Shown here one piece after another: positions 35,636 to 44,907 of a stretch of 57,777 nucleotides of DNA (position 1 is its first letter; each line of letters starts with the position of its first letter). The notes under the pieces were generated by a model, which saw only the letters and a program-made list of their open reading frames with translations, searched no databases and was not told the origin of the DNA. The stretch lies in NCBI GenBank assembly GCA_002482845.1, contig DLGT01000025.1, positions 1 to 57,777 on the forward strand. The letters are read 5' to 3'. Source of the stretch: Saprospiraceae bacterium UBA7687. GTDB taxonomy: Bacteria > Bacteroidota > Bacteroidia > Chitinophagales > Saprospiraceae. A program made the position numbers and the translations under genes.

Positions 35636-36751
35636 ATGATTAGTAATCAGTCAAAAATACTTTTAGTTACATCCATTAACGAAAATGGTATTGTTGGTCC
35701 TGCAAATTTTGTTAGGTTGATTGCTAATGAATATAAGGGTAAAATAGATATCCTTACAGAAAACACATATGAAACAGATGGAGTTTTTAGTATAGATATG
35801 AAGTTAAATATATTGACTTCAATATTTAGTATGCTATATAGATCTTATCATTATTACAAGTATATTAAGCAACATAATTTTCAAGCTAAATATGAAAAAC
35901 TAATTTTTATTAGTCCGTTATTAGCTTTTTTTCCAATTCTTTTAATAAAAAAAAGAGCTGGCTTTATAGTAATGTTAAATGATGAAAACAATCTACAAAA
36001 TGATGGAGACCCAAGATTAGATTTTTTTAGAAGAAAAGTATATCAATTGGTTGAGAAATATACACTTATTCAAACTGAATCAACATGGACAGTTTCAGCT
36101 TACTTAAAAGAACAAGTGATTAATAAATATGCAATCAATCCTGACAGCATCAAGGTTATTTACAGGGCTATAAACGTCTCTGAATATTCATTTAGACATA
36201 AATGGAATTCTGAGCATAATGCTATAAAAATACTTTTTATCAAGAATGACTTTGAGCGTGGTGGATTAAAAATACTTTATATGGCTCTTACCAAAATTCA
36301 TAATTTAAATTTTGAATTAGATGTAATAGGTCTATCACAAAAGGATCAATTAAAATTGGCTGAAGAACTAAAAAGCAAAACCAATGTAACTGTAAATTTT
36401 TCAGGATATCAATCAAAAATTCAAATTATATCTAAGTTTAACGAAAACAACATTCTTTGCATACCATCAAAATCAGAAGCATTGGGTTTTACCAACATAG
36501 AAGGCATGGCTTCGGGTATATCTATAGTTACAACAAACGTTGGTGGAATCCCCGAAGTAACTAATTATGGTCAATATGCATTTACATGTTTACCTGACAA
36601 TGAAAAGGATTTATCTCGTGCTATTTTGGACTGTATAAATTCCCCAGATCATATAAGGTTACAAAAAGCAAAAAATGGAAGAAAATGGGTAGAAACCAAT
36701 TTTGAAAAAAGTGTTATAAACTTAATAATTAAAAAAGAATTAGGTATTTAA
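35636..36751 (+). CDS. family 4 glycosyltransferase
   Basis: A 371-residue GT-B enzyme. The C-terminal half shows IKILFIKNDFERGGLKILYMAL and the E-x7-E region IPSKSEALGFTNIEGMASGISIVTTNVGGIPEV. The N-terminal half opens ILLVTSINENGIVGPANFVRLIA. Donor unknown. It follows a 123-bp AT-rich gap and is followed after 3 bp by the epimerase-like gene, so it belongs to the plus-strand glycan operon. Confidence 0.87.
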   Translation: MISNQSKILLVTSINENGIVGPANFVRLIANEYKGKIDILTENTYETDGVFSIDMKLNILTSIFSMLYRSYHYYKYIKQHNFQAKYEKLIFISPLLAFFPILLIKKRAGFIVMLNDENNLQNDGDPRLDFFRRKVYQLVEKYTLIQTESTWTVSAYLKEQVINKYAINPDSIKVIYRAINVSEYSFRHKWNSEHNAIKILFIKNDFERGGLKILYMALTKIHNLNFELDVIGLSQKDQLKLAEELKSKTNVTVNFSGYQSKIQIISKFNENNILCIPSKSEALGFTNIEGMASGISIVTTNVGGIPEVTNYGQYAFTCLPDNEKDLSRAILDCINSPDHIRLQKAKNGRKWVETNFEKSVINLIIKKELGI

Positions 36752-36754
36752 TAT

Positions 36755-37738
36755 ATGAATCAAAAGAATTTTACATATTACATTGATGTAATTAAACTCA
36801 AGGTTTTTGCTATTTTTTATTTATGGCTAGAGTCATTTGTACATAAAAAGAATCTTACTTTTGATAATGAATTAAATTTAAATCAATTTAATCTAAACAA
36901 AAACCCTTTCTTTTTTACATACACATTTTTTGAACATCCAGACGAACTTGGCAATACACTAATTAAACAAAATGGGATTTACACAAATCATTATACGGAT
37001 GTAAGTAAACATGTCAATCCTTTGATTCCAGCATATTATGGATTGGTTTGTTATAACTATTACTTAAAAACAAATGACGACAAATTTAAAAGCTTATTTC
37101 TAGAACATGCTGAATTTTGCCTTACACATGCAAATGATGATGGAGGGCTTCCTATCTTAAATAATTATAATAAATTTGGTCTAGTCGCTCCGTGGTACTC
37201 AGGTATTACACAAGCCATTGTAGCATCGTTGCTTATAAGGGGGTTTATAGAAACAAATAATGATAAGTACAAAATCTGCTCACAAAGTATTATTAACTTC
37301 ATGATTGACGAAAAAAGAACATACAACAAACTTTTAATAAATATTAATAATCATCCATGGATAGAAGAATATCCTGGAAAATCATCCAGTCAAGTTTTAA
37401 ATGGTTTCTGCTTTTGCATCATTTCACTTTTCGAATTTGCTAATACTTTTAAAGATAAAAGAATTGAAAAATTAGCCATTCAAAATTTTAATAGTTTAAT
37501 GCACTTCTTGCCATTGTTCTTATACAAAGTGGGTATTAGACATAATTTAAAATATTATAAGTTTGGGAATATAAACTACCAAGCATTGCATGTATATTTA
37601 TTCTACCATTTATATACTATTACAGGCAATAGCTCATTATTAAACATCGCAAAAATATATTATAAAAAAATAAAATGGAATCGATTTTTTAGTTTTTATA
37701 ATATAAAAAGAACAAATAAACCAGCTTTCCCCTTATGA
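36755..37738 (+). CDS. D-glucuronyl C5-epimerase domain protein
   Basis: A 327-residue protein with the alpha/alpha-toroid C-terminal domain of glucuronyl C5-epimerases. Key stretches are PAYYGLVCYNYYL, then NKFGLVAPWYSGITQAIVASLL and HPWIEEYPGKSSSQVLNGF. That family inverts C5 of uronic acids in a finished chain (glucuronate to iduronate). Whether this protein does so, or only shares the fold, is not clear because the N-terminal region of the eukaryotic enzyme is missing. It sits between a glycosyltransferase gene (3 bp) and a methyltransferase gene (4-bp overlap). Confidence 0.7.
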   Translation: MNQKNFTYYIDVIKLKVFAIFYLWLESFVHKKNLTFDNELNLNQFNLNKNPFFFTYTFFEHPDELGNTLIKQNGIYTNHYTDVSKHVNPLIPAYYGLVCYNYYLKTNDDKFKSLFLEHAEFCLTHANDDGGLPILNNYNKFGLVAPWYSGITQAIVASLLIRGFIETNNDKYKICSQSIINFMIDEKRTYNKLLININNHPWIEEYPGKSSSQVLNGFCFCIISLFEFANTFKDKRIEKLAIQNFNSLMHFLPLFLYKVGIRHNLKYYKFGNINYQALHVYLFYHLYTITGNSSLLNIAKIYYKKIKWNRFFSFYNIKRTNKPAFPL

Positions 37739-38565
37739 TGAATATAGTCTATATTTTTATATCCGCATGTTTTGAAATCTTAAGAAATAGTATTTCTATT
37801 TTTAGAAAATTAAATGATATCATTAATAATATTTATTATAAAAATTTGGTTATCAAAAAATATGGGATACAACGATTACCTACAATCGACATTATTGAAT
37901 TGTTTCCAAATTTGGATGAAAGTCTTGATGTTTATACCTTTCTAAGTGGGACATCATTAATCACAGACCATATTTTATTAAAGAGTTTTGCAAAAAAACA
38001 TTCAGATTGCGATTATTTTGAAATCGGTAGTTGGCGTGGTGAGAGTGCCGTAAACGTATTACCTAATTGCAAAAGCCTAACTTTGCTTACATTAGGTGTA
38101 AATGAAATGAAAGCTAAAGGATTCTCTCAACAAATAATTGATGAGAATGGAATTTTCATAACCAATAATTCCAAAATTAGTTACATTTATTCAGACTCCA
38201 AGGTGTTTAACTTTAATATGTTAGACAAAAAATTTGATTTAATTTTTGTTGATGGGGAACATGGATTTAAGGCAGTAAAAATTGATACAAGGAATGTATT
38301 CGCCTTAAGAAAGGATGCCAATAGCAATATAGTCTGGCATGATTACGGATATGATACAGAAGATGTAAGATTTGAAGTTTTAGCAGCTATTTTGAGTGGT
38401 ATACCCAAAAAAGAACATAGTAAGTTATATCATATTTCAAATACTATGTGTGCAGTTTATTTAGAAAATTATATCGGGAAGACGTCCATTATTTCTAAAC
38501 CGGCAAAGGCAGATAAGTTTTTTTCAGTGGATGTTAAACTTAGAACAACTAAAGATTTCTTTTAA
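37735..38565 (+). CDS. class I methyltransferase-like protein
   Basis: A 276-residue protein with a Rossmann-type methyltransferase core: DCDYFEIGSWRGESAVNV (cofactor loop), KFDLIFVDGEHGFKAVKIDTRNVF (strand 4 with acidic and His residues, typical of sugar or small-molecule O-methyltransferases) and IVWHDYGYD. It starts at a tandem ATGATG overlapping the previous stop by 4 bp and closes the plus-strand operon. Its last 42 bp overlap the convergent WbqC gene, with no terminator between. Confidence 0.72.
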   Translation: MMNIVYIFISACFEILRNSISIFRKLNDIINNIYYKNLVIKKYGIQRLPTIDIIELFPNLDESLDVYTFLSGTSLITDHILLKSFAKKHSDCDYFEIGSWRGESAVNVLPNCKSLTLLTLGVNEMKAKGFSQQIIDENGIFITNNSKISYIYSDSKVFNFNMLDKKFDLIFVDGEHGFKAVKIDTRNVFALRKDANSNIVWHDYGYDTEDVRFEVLAAILSGIPKKEHSKLYHISNTMCAVYLENYIGKTSIISKPAKADKFFSVDVKLRTTKDFF

Positions 38566-39258
38566 CTTTTTTTTATCTATATTAAAAATTAACTCTAATA
38601 GTGAATTGCTAAAATATAACTTTGGAATTTCTATTTCAAGAAATAACAAATTCAACTCCGCCACACTATCCATCCTTACTAAATGTACATCTTGGCTGAC
38701 AAAGTCTATTTCATCTTGGTAATTATCACCTCCAAGTCCGCTTAAGTAATGAGTTCCATTCAGATGTTTGGTAATTGCAAGATTATATGCAGAAGCCTTT
38801 CCTGATACTGGCAATTTTGACGAGATGTGCATTTCTTTTTTAATGTCTAGTTCATTCATGATCTGTTTAATGAAAAAAACATTCATTTCACTCAGTGAAG
38901 TAAAACGCTTTGCTTCTAGATACCAATCCACTATTTTTGAAAAAAAATCACTAAAATATGGACATTGGCAATAAGCATCTTTTATCTGATTCAAGTGGTT
39001 TTTGGTCCAGTCACTCTCCCACGAAATCTCCAAGTCTTTGATGAGTGCGAAGTCACTATGCTTTTTTAGTGGAACAGTTAACCATTGTGTTTTGTCTATG
39101 GAATGTCTTGATGCTATTTTCACCCTGCGAGTTGGACCAGCTTTTGTAATTTGCACATTATCGTGAAATACAAAGACGTCGCAAGCAGCCATCTTCAAAA
39201 AATAACCTGCCCATGGCAAGTAATTAGGTTGATGAATGGCTATGATTTTTTTGGTCAG
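38524..39258 (-). CDS. WbqC-family protein, start unclear
   Basis: A 244-residue member of the WbqC family, found in O-antigen and capsule clusters, where a role in sugar modification is suspected. The family opening is readable as TKKIIAIHQPNYLPWAGYF, but no ATG or GTG precedes it. The first usable codon is CTG at 39256-39258, directly before TKK, where relatives have Met. A TTG inside the motif (39217-39219) would remove essential residues. A family-1 repeat begins 18 bp upstream. Either CTG is the start or the gene lost its ATG. The C terminus overlaps the convergent methyltransferase gene by 42 bp. Confidence 0.75.
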   Translation of the reverse strand: MTKKIIAIHQPNYLPWAGYFLKMAACDVFVFHDNVQITKAGPTRRVKIASRHSIDKTQWLTVPLKKHSDFALIKDLEISWESDWTKNHLNQIKDAYCQCPYFSDFFSKIVDWYLEAKRFTSLSEMNVFFIKQIMNELDIKKEMHISSKLPVSGKASAYNLAITKHLNGTHYLSGLGGDNYQDEIDFVSQDVHLVRMDSVAELNLLFLEIEIPKLYFSNSLLELIFNIDKKKLKEIFSCSKFNIH

Positions 39259-39276
39259 TGGTAAGAATTTTGATGA

Positions 39277-39555
39277 TAAACTAGAAGCTTTAATTAATGC
39301 TAGCTTAGTGATGAAGATATGCTAATCGAATGCACCTTACGTTAAGCTAAGCGCCATCGGTCAGCTTAGGTTAGTGGTGGCTTCTCTCCAATTGATTATA
39401 ATATTTTAATGTAATGTTGAAGCTAACATCCTAGTTCAAACCTAATTACTTTACAAAAGCTAGAAGCTTCAACTTATGCTAGCTTAGCGAAGACGCTAAG
39501 CTAATCGAAGACGATCTTCCTCGCTTGGCTTGGGTTAGTAGTGGAGTCTCTCCAA
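39277..39555. repeat. family-1 REP elements, copies A and B
   Basis: Two copies, about 39277-39388 and 39453-39555, starting 177 bp apart. Each has a left hairpin with AGA loop (B: AAGCT-AGA-AGCTT) followed by AACTAAT or similar, a long inner palindrome built on TTAGCG/CGCTAA, and a right end GGTTAGTAG plus hairpin. Copy B's right hairpin is TGGAG-TCT-CTCCA, a compensated variant of TGGCG-TCT-CGCCA seen in other copies. Copy A is the most diverged (GTGG in place of GTAG). They fill the whole gap between the WbqC and FkbM genes. Confidence 0.85.
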
Positions 39556-39559
39556 AGTA

Positions 39560-40318
39560 TTAGTCTCTATTTTTACGTTTTAAAACAACTTTGGCATTAA
39601 ATCCTTTTTTATGTCTTTTACTTTCATAATCACTAAATAATATATCAAACCCTGCATTTCTTAAAACTTCCATTGTTGCATCATTTGAAAATCCACAATG
39701 ACTCATATCATGAATTTCCATAGAAATTGTATTGATTTTCATAAATGTATTTAAATCGCAATTCTGCAAAATCTCGTGTTCTGCTCCTTCACAATCTATC
39801 TTTAGAAAATCTATATACTCTATTTTATTGATATTTATAAAGTCTTCCAAAGAGAGACATTTCACTTTGGATGAAGACACCATGTGGTCAAGATAATTTT
39901 CAAATAAACTATGATTCCATGATTTTGCTGTATAAAAATGTCTATCTTTTGATGTGCGTGAAATTGCAATTTGAAACGGAATGATATTTTTTAGACCTGT
40001 TGACTGAATGTTTTTAATGAAATAAGTAAAATTATCTGGTGATGGTTCGATAGCAAATATCTTTGAACTTAACTTAAGATTCTTTGCAGCAAAGATGGAA
40101 AAAAAACCATAGTGTGCTCCAATATCTACTATTACACCGTTTTCGATTCCTTTTGGGAAGCCAAGTTCATATACTTTATGATAAAAAACCTCCTTGAATA
40201 TTGATAATTGATTTTTATTTGATTGAAAATTTAAGTTTAATGAATATGTTAAGTTTATAAAATTGAAAAACAACCTATCCACTTGGAATAACCATTTTAG
40301 TTTATCCTTAAATTTCAT
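39560..40318 (-). CDS. FkbM-family methyltransferase
   Basis: A 252-residue S-adenosylmethionine-dependent methyltransferase of the FkbM type, which O-methylates sugars or polyketides. Motifs: VIVDIGAHYGFFSIFAA (cofactor loop), IFAIEPSPDNFTYF (strand 2 acid), and IDFLKIDCEGAEHEIL, the hallmark FkbM stretch. A sugar of the surface glycan is the likely substrate by context. The gene is bracketed by family-1 elements: the right hairpin of copy B ends 5 bp past its stop, and the left hairpin of copy C lies 48 bp before its start. Confidence 0.88.
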   Translation of the reverse strand: MKFKDKLKWLFQVDRLFFNFINLTYSLNLNFQSNKNQLSIFKEVFYHKVYELGFPKGIENGVIVDIGAHYGFFSIFAAKNLKLSSKIFAIEPSPDNFTYFIKNIQSTGLKNIIPFQIAISRTSKDRHFYTAKSWNHSLFENYLDHMVSSSKVKCLSLEDFININKIEYIDFLKIDCEGAEHEILQNCDLNTFMKINTISMEIHDMSHCGFSNDATMEVLRNAGFDILFSDYESKRHKKGFNAKVVLKRKNRD

Positions 40319-40365
40319 TTTTATGATTTGAATGTACGCATTATAAAAGTTAAGTTTTACTCTAC

Positions 40366-40996
40366 AAAAGCTGGAAGATTTGACTAATGCTAGCTTAGTT
40401 ATGACGCTAAGCTAATCGAAGACGATCGTCGTTAAGCTAAGCGTCCTCGCTTAGCTTGGGTTAGTAGTGGCGTCTTGCCAAAGTGATTGAACTAATAAAA
40501 TCATGATACTGAAATCATAATTCAATACAAATTACTTCAGAAAAGCTGGAAGCTTTGACTAATGCTAGCTTAGCGAGGGCGCTAAGCTAATCGAAATCAG
40601 ACCCATGTTAAGCTCATAGCTTGGCTTAGTAGTGGCGTCTCGACTATGTGATTGAACTAATAAAATGATGATGCTGAAATTATAATTCAACCCAAATTAC
40701 ATCACAAAAGCTAAAAGCTTTAACTAATGCTAGCTTAGCGAGGACGCTAAGCTAATCGAAGACGATCGTCGTTAAACTAAGTATCCTCGTTTAGCTTGGC
40801 TTAGTAGTGGCGTCTCGACTATGTTAAAGAACTAATAAAAATCACAATACTGAAATAAATATTCAATAAAAACTACTTCACAAAAGCTAGAAGCTTTAAC
40901 TAATGCTAGCTTAGCGTCTTCGCTAAGCTAATCGAAATCGGGCCCATGTTAAGCTAAGCGTCCTCGCTTAGCTTGGGTTAGTAGTGGCGTCTCGCC
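40366..40996. repeat. family-1 REP array, copies C to F
   Basis: Four tandem copies starting near 40366, 40541, 40706 and 40882 (spacing 165-176 bp). Each reads AAAAGCT-(AGA/GGA/AAA)-AGCTTT, ACTAATGCTAGCTTAGCG, inner palindrome, CGCTTAGCTTGGGTTAGTAG, then TGGCG-TCT-CGCCA (perfect in F; imperfect in C, D and E). The 50-60 bp between copies are also conserved (ATTGAACTAATAAAAT ... ATAATTCAATA), themselves an inverted repeat. The array fills 688 bp between the FkbM gene and the first RAYT gene; no gene is present in it. Confidence 0.9.
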
Positions 40997-41006
40997 AAAA
41001 AAAGAG

Positions 41007-41587
41007 TTAGGAATCAATATAACCGATACTTGGTCCTAGATCTAGTAGACTGACATCTAATAGCCCAATAGAACCTTCATAATTTCGTGCTGAACTAAAT
41101 ATATAATGACTTGCTTCATCTACAATGCCTGCTCTTACAGGATTTAGATGAATGTATGCTAATTTCTGATTTATAAACTTTGGTGTGACCAGTTTTCTAC
41201 AGGATTGCTGTCTTGTTGCCAAACTTGAAACTCACTATTTCTAGTATTAAATCTACTTTGGTAAGCAAAATTTGTCAACATCCATTTTGCTCTTGAATGA
41301 TTTTCTGATTGAATTTTCTTTATAATTTCCTTTGCAGTAAAACTTTTGAAGTCACGAATTAATGAAGAAAGTCCAGATTCTGCATCTGTCTGACAGATAA
41401 TATGAATGTGATTACTCATAATCACATAAGCAAAAATATTCAATCCCTTATTTAACTGACAATACCTTAAATTATCAATTATAATATTTTTGTACTCCAA
41501 ATAAGCAAAGACATCAATCCATCCTACAATAGTCATAGTGAGAAAATGAAGTCCATATTGATTTCTGATTTTATATCCGTCTGACAT
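41007..41587 (-). pseudogene. RAYT-1: REP-associated tyrosine transposase with a frameshift
   Basis: An HUH/Y1 transposase of the REP-associated type, about 193 residues if read through. The first frame (41587 to 41171) carries FAYVIMSNHIHIICQ with the HxH metal site and ends FQVWQQDSNPVE followed by out-of-frame residues. The second frame (to 41007) continues LVTPKFINQKLAYIHLNPVRAGIV with the likely catalytic Tyr in the YIHLNPVRAG helix. The switch occurs at GTAGAAAACTGG near 41205; one extra A would restore a single frame. It may be a mutation, a sequencing slip in the A run, or a -1 slip in translation. It sits between the right hairpin of copy F and the left hairpin of copy G. Confidence 0.85.
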
Positions 41588-41604
41588 AAGTATAATTTTA
41601 TCAA

Positions 41605-41883
41605 GTAAGCTAGAAGCTTTAACTAATGCTAGCTAAGCGAGGGCGCTAAGCTAATCGAATGAACGTTAAGCTAAGCGTCCTCGCTTAGCTTGGCTTAGTA
41701 GTGGCGTCTCGCCTATGTGATTGAACTAATAAAATGATGATGAAATTATAATTCAATACAAATTACTCTACAAAAGCTAGAAGCTTTAACTAATGCTAGC
41801 TTAGCGAGGACGCTAAGCTAATCGGATGAACGTTAAGCTAAGCGTCCTCGCTTAGCTTGGGTTAGTAGTGGCGTCTCGCCACC
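41605..41883. repeat. family-1 REP elements, copies G and H
   Basis: Two copies, about 41605-41713 and 41771-41883, 166 bp apart, upstream of RAYT-1 and downstream of the PIG-L gene. Both end in GTAG plus GGCG-TCT-CGCC, extended to TGGCG/CGCCA in H. Copy H ends 12 bp past the PIG-L stop. The 57-bp spacer is the same as in the C-F array (ATTGAACTAATAAAATGATGA). Confidence 0.9.
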
Positions 41884-41895
41884 ATACGTGATATA

Positions 41896-42531
41896 CTAAT
41901 TATCGATCCACCTGATCACCTCAAATGCCTCTGCGTGCATAGTATTTATTTGTGTGCCTCGTACAGTAGCCATTGATCGAATAAAATCTGGTGACATATA
42001 CCCTTTTCCTTCTTGCGTCTTATATGCAGCGAGTGCATTGATTTTCTTTTGGATATCATCTTCTTTCAATACACAAAAATAATCAGTGGCAAAACTCAAA
42101 TTATTCCAGATAAGCTCATAACCAAGTATAGAACAGTTTTTGAAAGCTCTAATGCCTTCCGCTGTGACGGTGCTATGATCTTGGTGGATGTCGTTACGAG
42201 ATGGTAGGATTACAATATCAGGTTTTATTTGTGACCTAAGTTTAATCATTTCTTCTAGTATTTCTTGTCGTACATAGTTTAGTTTTCTGACAGTGTGCTT
42301 ATATATAAATAAATTTTCAGGTTGAATTCCTATGATGGCTGTTGCTTGTTTCACTTCTATTTCTAGCTGATTAGATGGGAAGGTAGTAGGAACACTTTCG
42401 TCAGCTGTAGAGAACGCTGCATAAAAAACAGTAGCTCCTTGTCGAACAGCCTTTGATATCAATCCTCCACATCCTAGTTCCCCATCATCAGTGTGAGGAG
42501 CAAGCACCAATATTTTTTTATTTTCTAACAT
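41896..42531 (-). CDS. PIG-L/LmbE-family deacetylase
   Basis: A 211-residue zinc enzyme that removes an N-acetyl group from a sugar. Zinc-site motifs: LAPHTDDGELGCGG (family AHPDDExLGCGG) and NDIHQDHSTVTAEGIR. Together with the WecB gene immediately upstream (14-bp overlap) it may act on a UDP-HexNAc-derived sugar or on the glycan chain; the substrate is inferred from context only. Last gene of the three-gene minus-strand unit glycosyltransferase-wecB-PIG-L. Confidence 0.9.
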   Translation of the reverse strand: MLENKKILVLAPHTDDGELGCGGLISKAVRQGATVFYAAFSTADESVPTTFPSNQLEIEVKQATAIIGIQPENLFIYKHTVRKLNYVRQEILEEMIKLRSQIKPDIVILPSRNDIHQDHSTVTAEGIRAFKNCSILGYELIWNNLSFATDYFCVLKEDDIQKKINALAAYKTQEGKGYMSPDFIRSMATVRGTQINTMHAEAFEVIRWIDN

Positions 42532-43600
42532 TCAAATAATTAAGTATTTCTTTGACGATAAGATGACCAGCATTTCCATTACCTATACAATTACTATGCC
42601 TTGTGGGTCTCTGCCAATTTTTCATTGCTAACAAAATTTTATTTTTATCAGGACCAGCGATCACATTCCATCCTTCATTTACGGTTTCTAGCCACTCGGT
42701 TTGTTTGTCGATAATGATAGCAGGAGTCTTATGAAAGTATGCTTCTTTTATAATACCACCCGAATCTGTCAGTACCATTTGCGCATACTTTATCAGCGAT
42801 TGTGTCTCCCAAAAACCAGGTGGTTCTACCAATTTTATATAGTCACTAAGTAATAAATGTTGTAACGAATAATCGTTTATTTTTTGTTGTGTTCGCGGGT
42901 GAATAGCAAAAATGACAGGTAATTTTATTTCTTTGATTGCTTGTAATATTTGTTCTAAATTTTCCTTGACATCAGTATTGGAAGCGCGATGGCAAGTTAC
43001 AAATATGAAGTCTTCTGTTATATTATACTTTGTTACCAATTCTGACTTCTCCCAAAGATTTTCATTATCGTACAATAAATCCAAACTAATATCTCCTGTC
43101 AGATAAACATTATTTTGTACACCCACATTTGCTAAATTATCAATACCAGTTTTTGTAGGTACAAAAAACAAATCTGTTACTGCATCAGTCAGTAATTTAT
43201 TAATTTCTTCGGGAATAGATTTATCAAATTCTCTGAGTCCTGCTTCTACATGGGCAATAGGGATATTTCTTTTGGATGCTGCTATTGCTGCCGCTGATGT
43301 GGTATTGGTATCACCATAAACTATAACTAAATCAGGGTTTTCTTTTGCCAAGATTTCATCTACACCTATGATACATTTAGCAATTTGAATATTATGATGT
43401 CCACTTCCTATACCGATATTATAATGTGGTTCGGGTATATTCAACTCCATAAAAAACTGACCTGACATATTGTGGTCGTAATGTTGGCCTGAATGAACTA
43501 TGACATGTTGAATGTCACTTTCATCTGAAATGGCCCTATGTAAACCAGCCAATTTTATGAATTGTGGTCTTGCCCCCACAACAGAAAGCAACTTTTTCAT
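42518..43600 (-). CDS. wecB: UDP-N-acetylglucosamine 2-epimerase, non-hydrolysing
   Basis: A 360-residue enzyme converting UDP-GlcNAc to UDP-ManNAc. The N terminus SVVGARPQFIKLA and the stretch HSGQHYDHNMSGQFF are diagnostic. VYGDTNTTSAAAIAA, then AHVEAGLREFDKSIPEEINKLL, and ADSGGIIKEA-like LTDSGGIIKEA carry the active-site residues. It overlaps the preceding glycosyltransferase gene by 4 bp and the PIG-L gene by 14 bp, so the three are one operon. UDP-ManNAc could feed a ManNAc or uronate residue in the surface glycan. Confidence 0.93.
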   Translation of the reverse strand: MKKLLSVVGARPQFIKLAGLHRAISDESDIQHVIVHSGQHYDHNMSGQFFMELNIPEPHYNIGIGSGHHNIQIAKCIIGVDEILAKENPDLVIVYGDTNTTSAAAIAASKRNIPIAHVEAGLREFDKSIPEEINKLLTDAVTDLFFVPTKTGIDNLANVGVQNNVYLTGDISLDLLYDNENLWEKSELVTKYNITEDFIFVTCHRASNTDVKENLEQILQAIKEIKLPVIFAIHPRTQQKINDYSLQHLLLSDYIKLVEPPGFWETQSLIKYAQMVLTDSGGIIKEAYFHKTPAIIIDKQTEWLETVNEGWNVIAGPDKNKILLAMKNWQRPTRHSNCIGNGNAGHLIVKEILNYLNVRK

Positions 43601-44889
43601 TTTTTCATGTTATTCAAAGAAACCAAATCAAAGACTCTATCGGCTTGTCGCTCCCAACTCATATTTTGTAAAATGGCATCACGCAAATGATCAGCTTTTA
43701 CCTCACCTGTTTGTATATATTCATTATATTTCAAAAGAATATATTCGCGTATCTTTTCTTCATCATAAAGTACATCGCCAAGGTGAAATTCTGTAAACAT
43801 GGCTTCGATTTCTTTATCGCGACTTCCTTTTATAAAGCATAAAATTTCTTTGCCTGCCTCGATGTATTCAAAAAGTTTGCCTGTAAGCAAACCTGCATGT
43901 TCGTCACTTGCAGACGTAAGTAAAAGGTTTATATGTGACCTGTCTTGCATCTCTATGGCTTCATTGCGAGAAAGCATGCCTTTATTTTCAAAGACATCAC
44001 TTATGCCACATGTTTCTGCCCATTGTTGCATTAAACCACCATCTTTGCCAGCATACAAAAAACAAATACGATCTTTATATATCTTTTGTTCTTTTATCAA
44101 GCTAGCCAATACATTAAATAAAGGTCTAGGATCTCTAAATTGCTGAAACAATGACCCTGAATAATGAATCGTAAATTTATCAAAACTCTCTTTTTTTTCT
44201 CTTAAACGCACACCTTTTGTAATGGTATGCACATTCTGATGCAATGCTCTCATTTTTTGGGATATACCATCTGAAACGGTAGTCACTACATTAGCATTTT
44301 TCAAGATGAACTTCTCAACTTTTTTTTGAAAATTCGGCCAAATCACATTTTTATAGATCGGTTCCACATGAAGATCTCTGAAATCAGCAACCCAAATTAA
44401 TGTTGGAAACTTCCTTTTTAACATCCAAGCTACAATGTGGTCGGAATAAGGCATAAATGAAGAATAAATCACATTGATATTGTCGGTGCGAATTAATCTT
44501 TTGCCTATAAAATATGCATGAATGATATAAAAAATAGAGCCTTCTGCAAAGAAAATATTGAAAGGAAAACTACGTTGAATTTTAATCAACCAAGAAGCTA
44601 AAAAAGATGCTTTTGTTTTTTCTGAAAATTGCGCACCACTTTGATTTTTCTTGCCTTTGAGTAGTGATATCACCTTCCGATAGTCAAATGTGATAGCTTC
44701 AAATCTCTGCATCCGTGAATGTAACGGAAGGGATTCATTAGGCAATATTTTCCTATTGTCAGTTGTAATTAAATAGGATGCAGTACATTTATCTGATATG
44801 GCTGTAGACAAATAGTAATTTCTATACACACCACCATTTTTGATAGGTGGGTAGTGATAGTGTATAAAAAGAAAACGATTATTGTTCAT
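43597..44889 (-). CDS. glycosyltransferase, GT-B fold
   Basis: A 430-residue GT4-like glycosyltransferase. The N terminus FLFIHYHYPPIKNGGVYRNYYL is the glycine-rich loop common in this group; the C-terminal half has FTIHYSGSLFQQFRDPRPLFNVLASL and LLTGKLFEYIEAGKEIL with the donor-contacting Glu. It lacks the standard E-x7-E spacing, so the subfamily is uncertain. First gene of the operon with wecB and the PIG-L gene. A family-1-like hairpin lies 19 bp before the start. Confidence 0.85.
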   Translation of the reverse strand: MNNNRFLFIHYHYPPIKNGGVYRNYYLSTAISDKCTASYLITTDNRKILPNESLPLHSRMQRFEAITFDYRKVISLLKGKKNQSGAQFSEKTKASFLASWLIKIQRSFPFNIFFAEGSIFYIIHAYFIGKRLIRTDNINVIYSSFMPYSDHIVAWMLKRKFPTLIWVADFRDLHVEPIYKNVIWPNFQKKVEKFILKNANVVTTVSDGISQKMRALHQNVHTITKGVRLREKKESFDKFTIHYSGSLFQQFRDPRPLFNVLASLIKEQKIYKDRICFLYAGKDGGLMQQWAETCGISDVFENKGMLSRNEAIEMQDRSHINLLLTSASDEHAGLLTGKLFEYIEAGKEILCFIKGSRDKEIEAMFTEFHLGDVLYDEEKIREYILLKYNEYIQTGEVKADHLRDAILQNMSWERQADRVFDLVSLNNMKK

Positions 44890-44907
44890 GTATGCTAAAG
44901 CTAATCT

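Noticed and set aside
39277..41883. Family-1 array as an integron (attC sites with cassettes)
   Set aside because: The cassette-like arrangement is suggestive, but no integron integrase or attI-like site is in the window, and the repeats carry RAYT-type GTAG hairpins instead.
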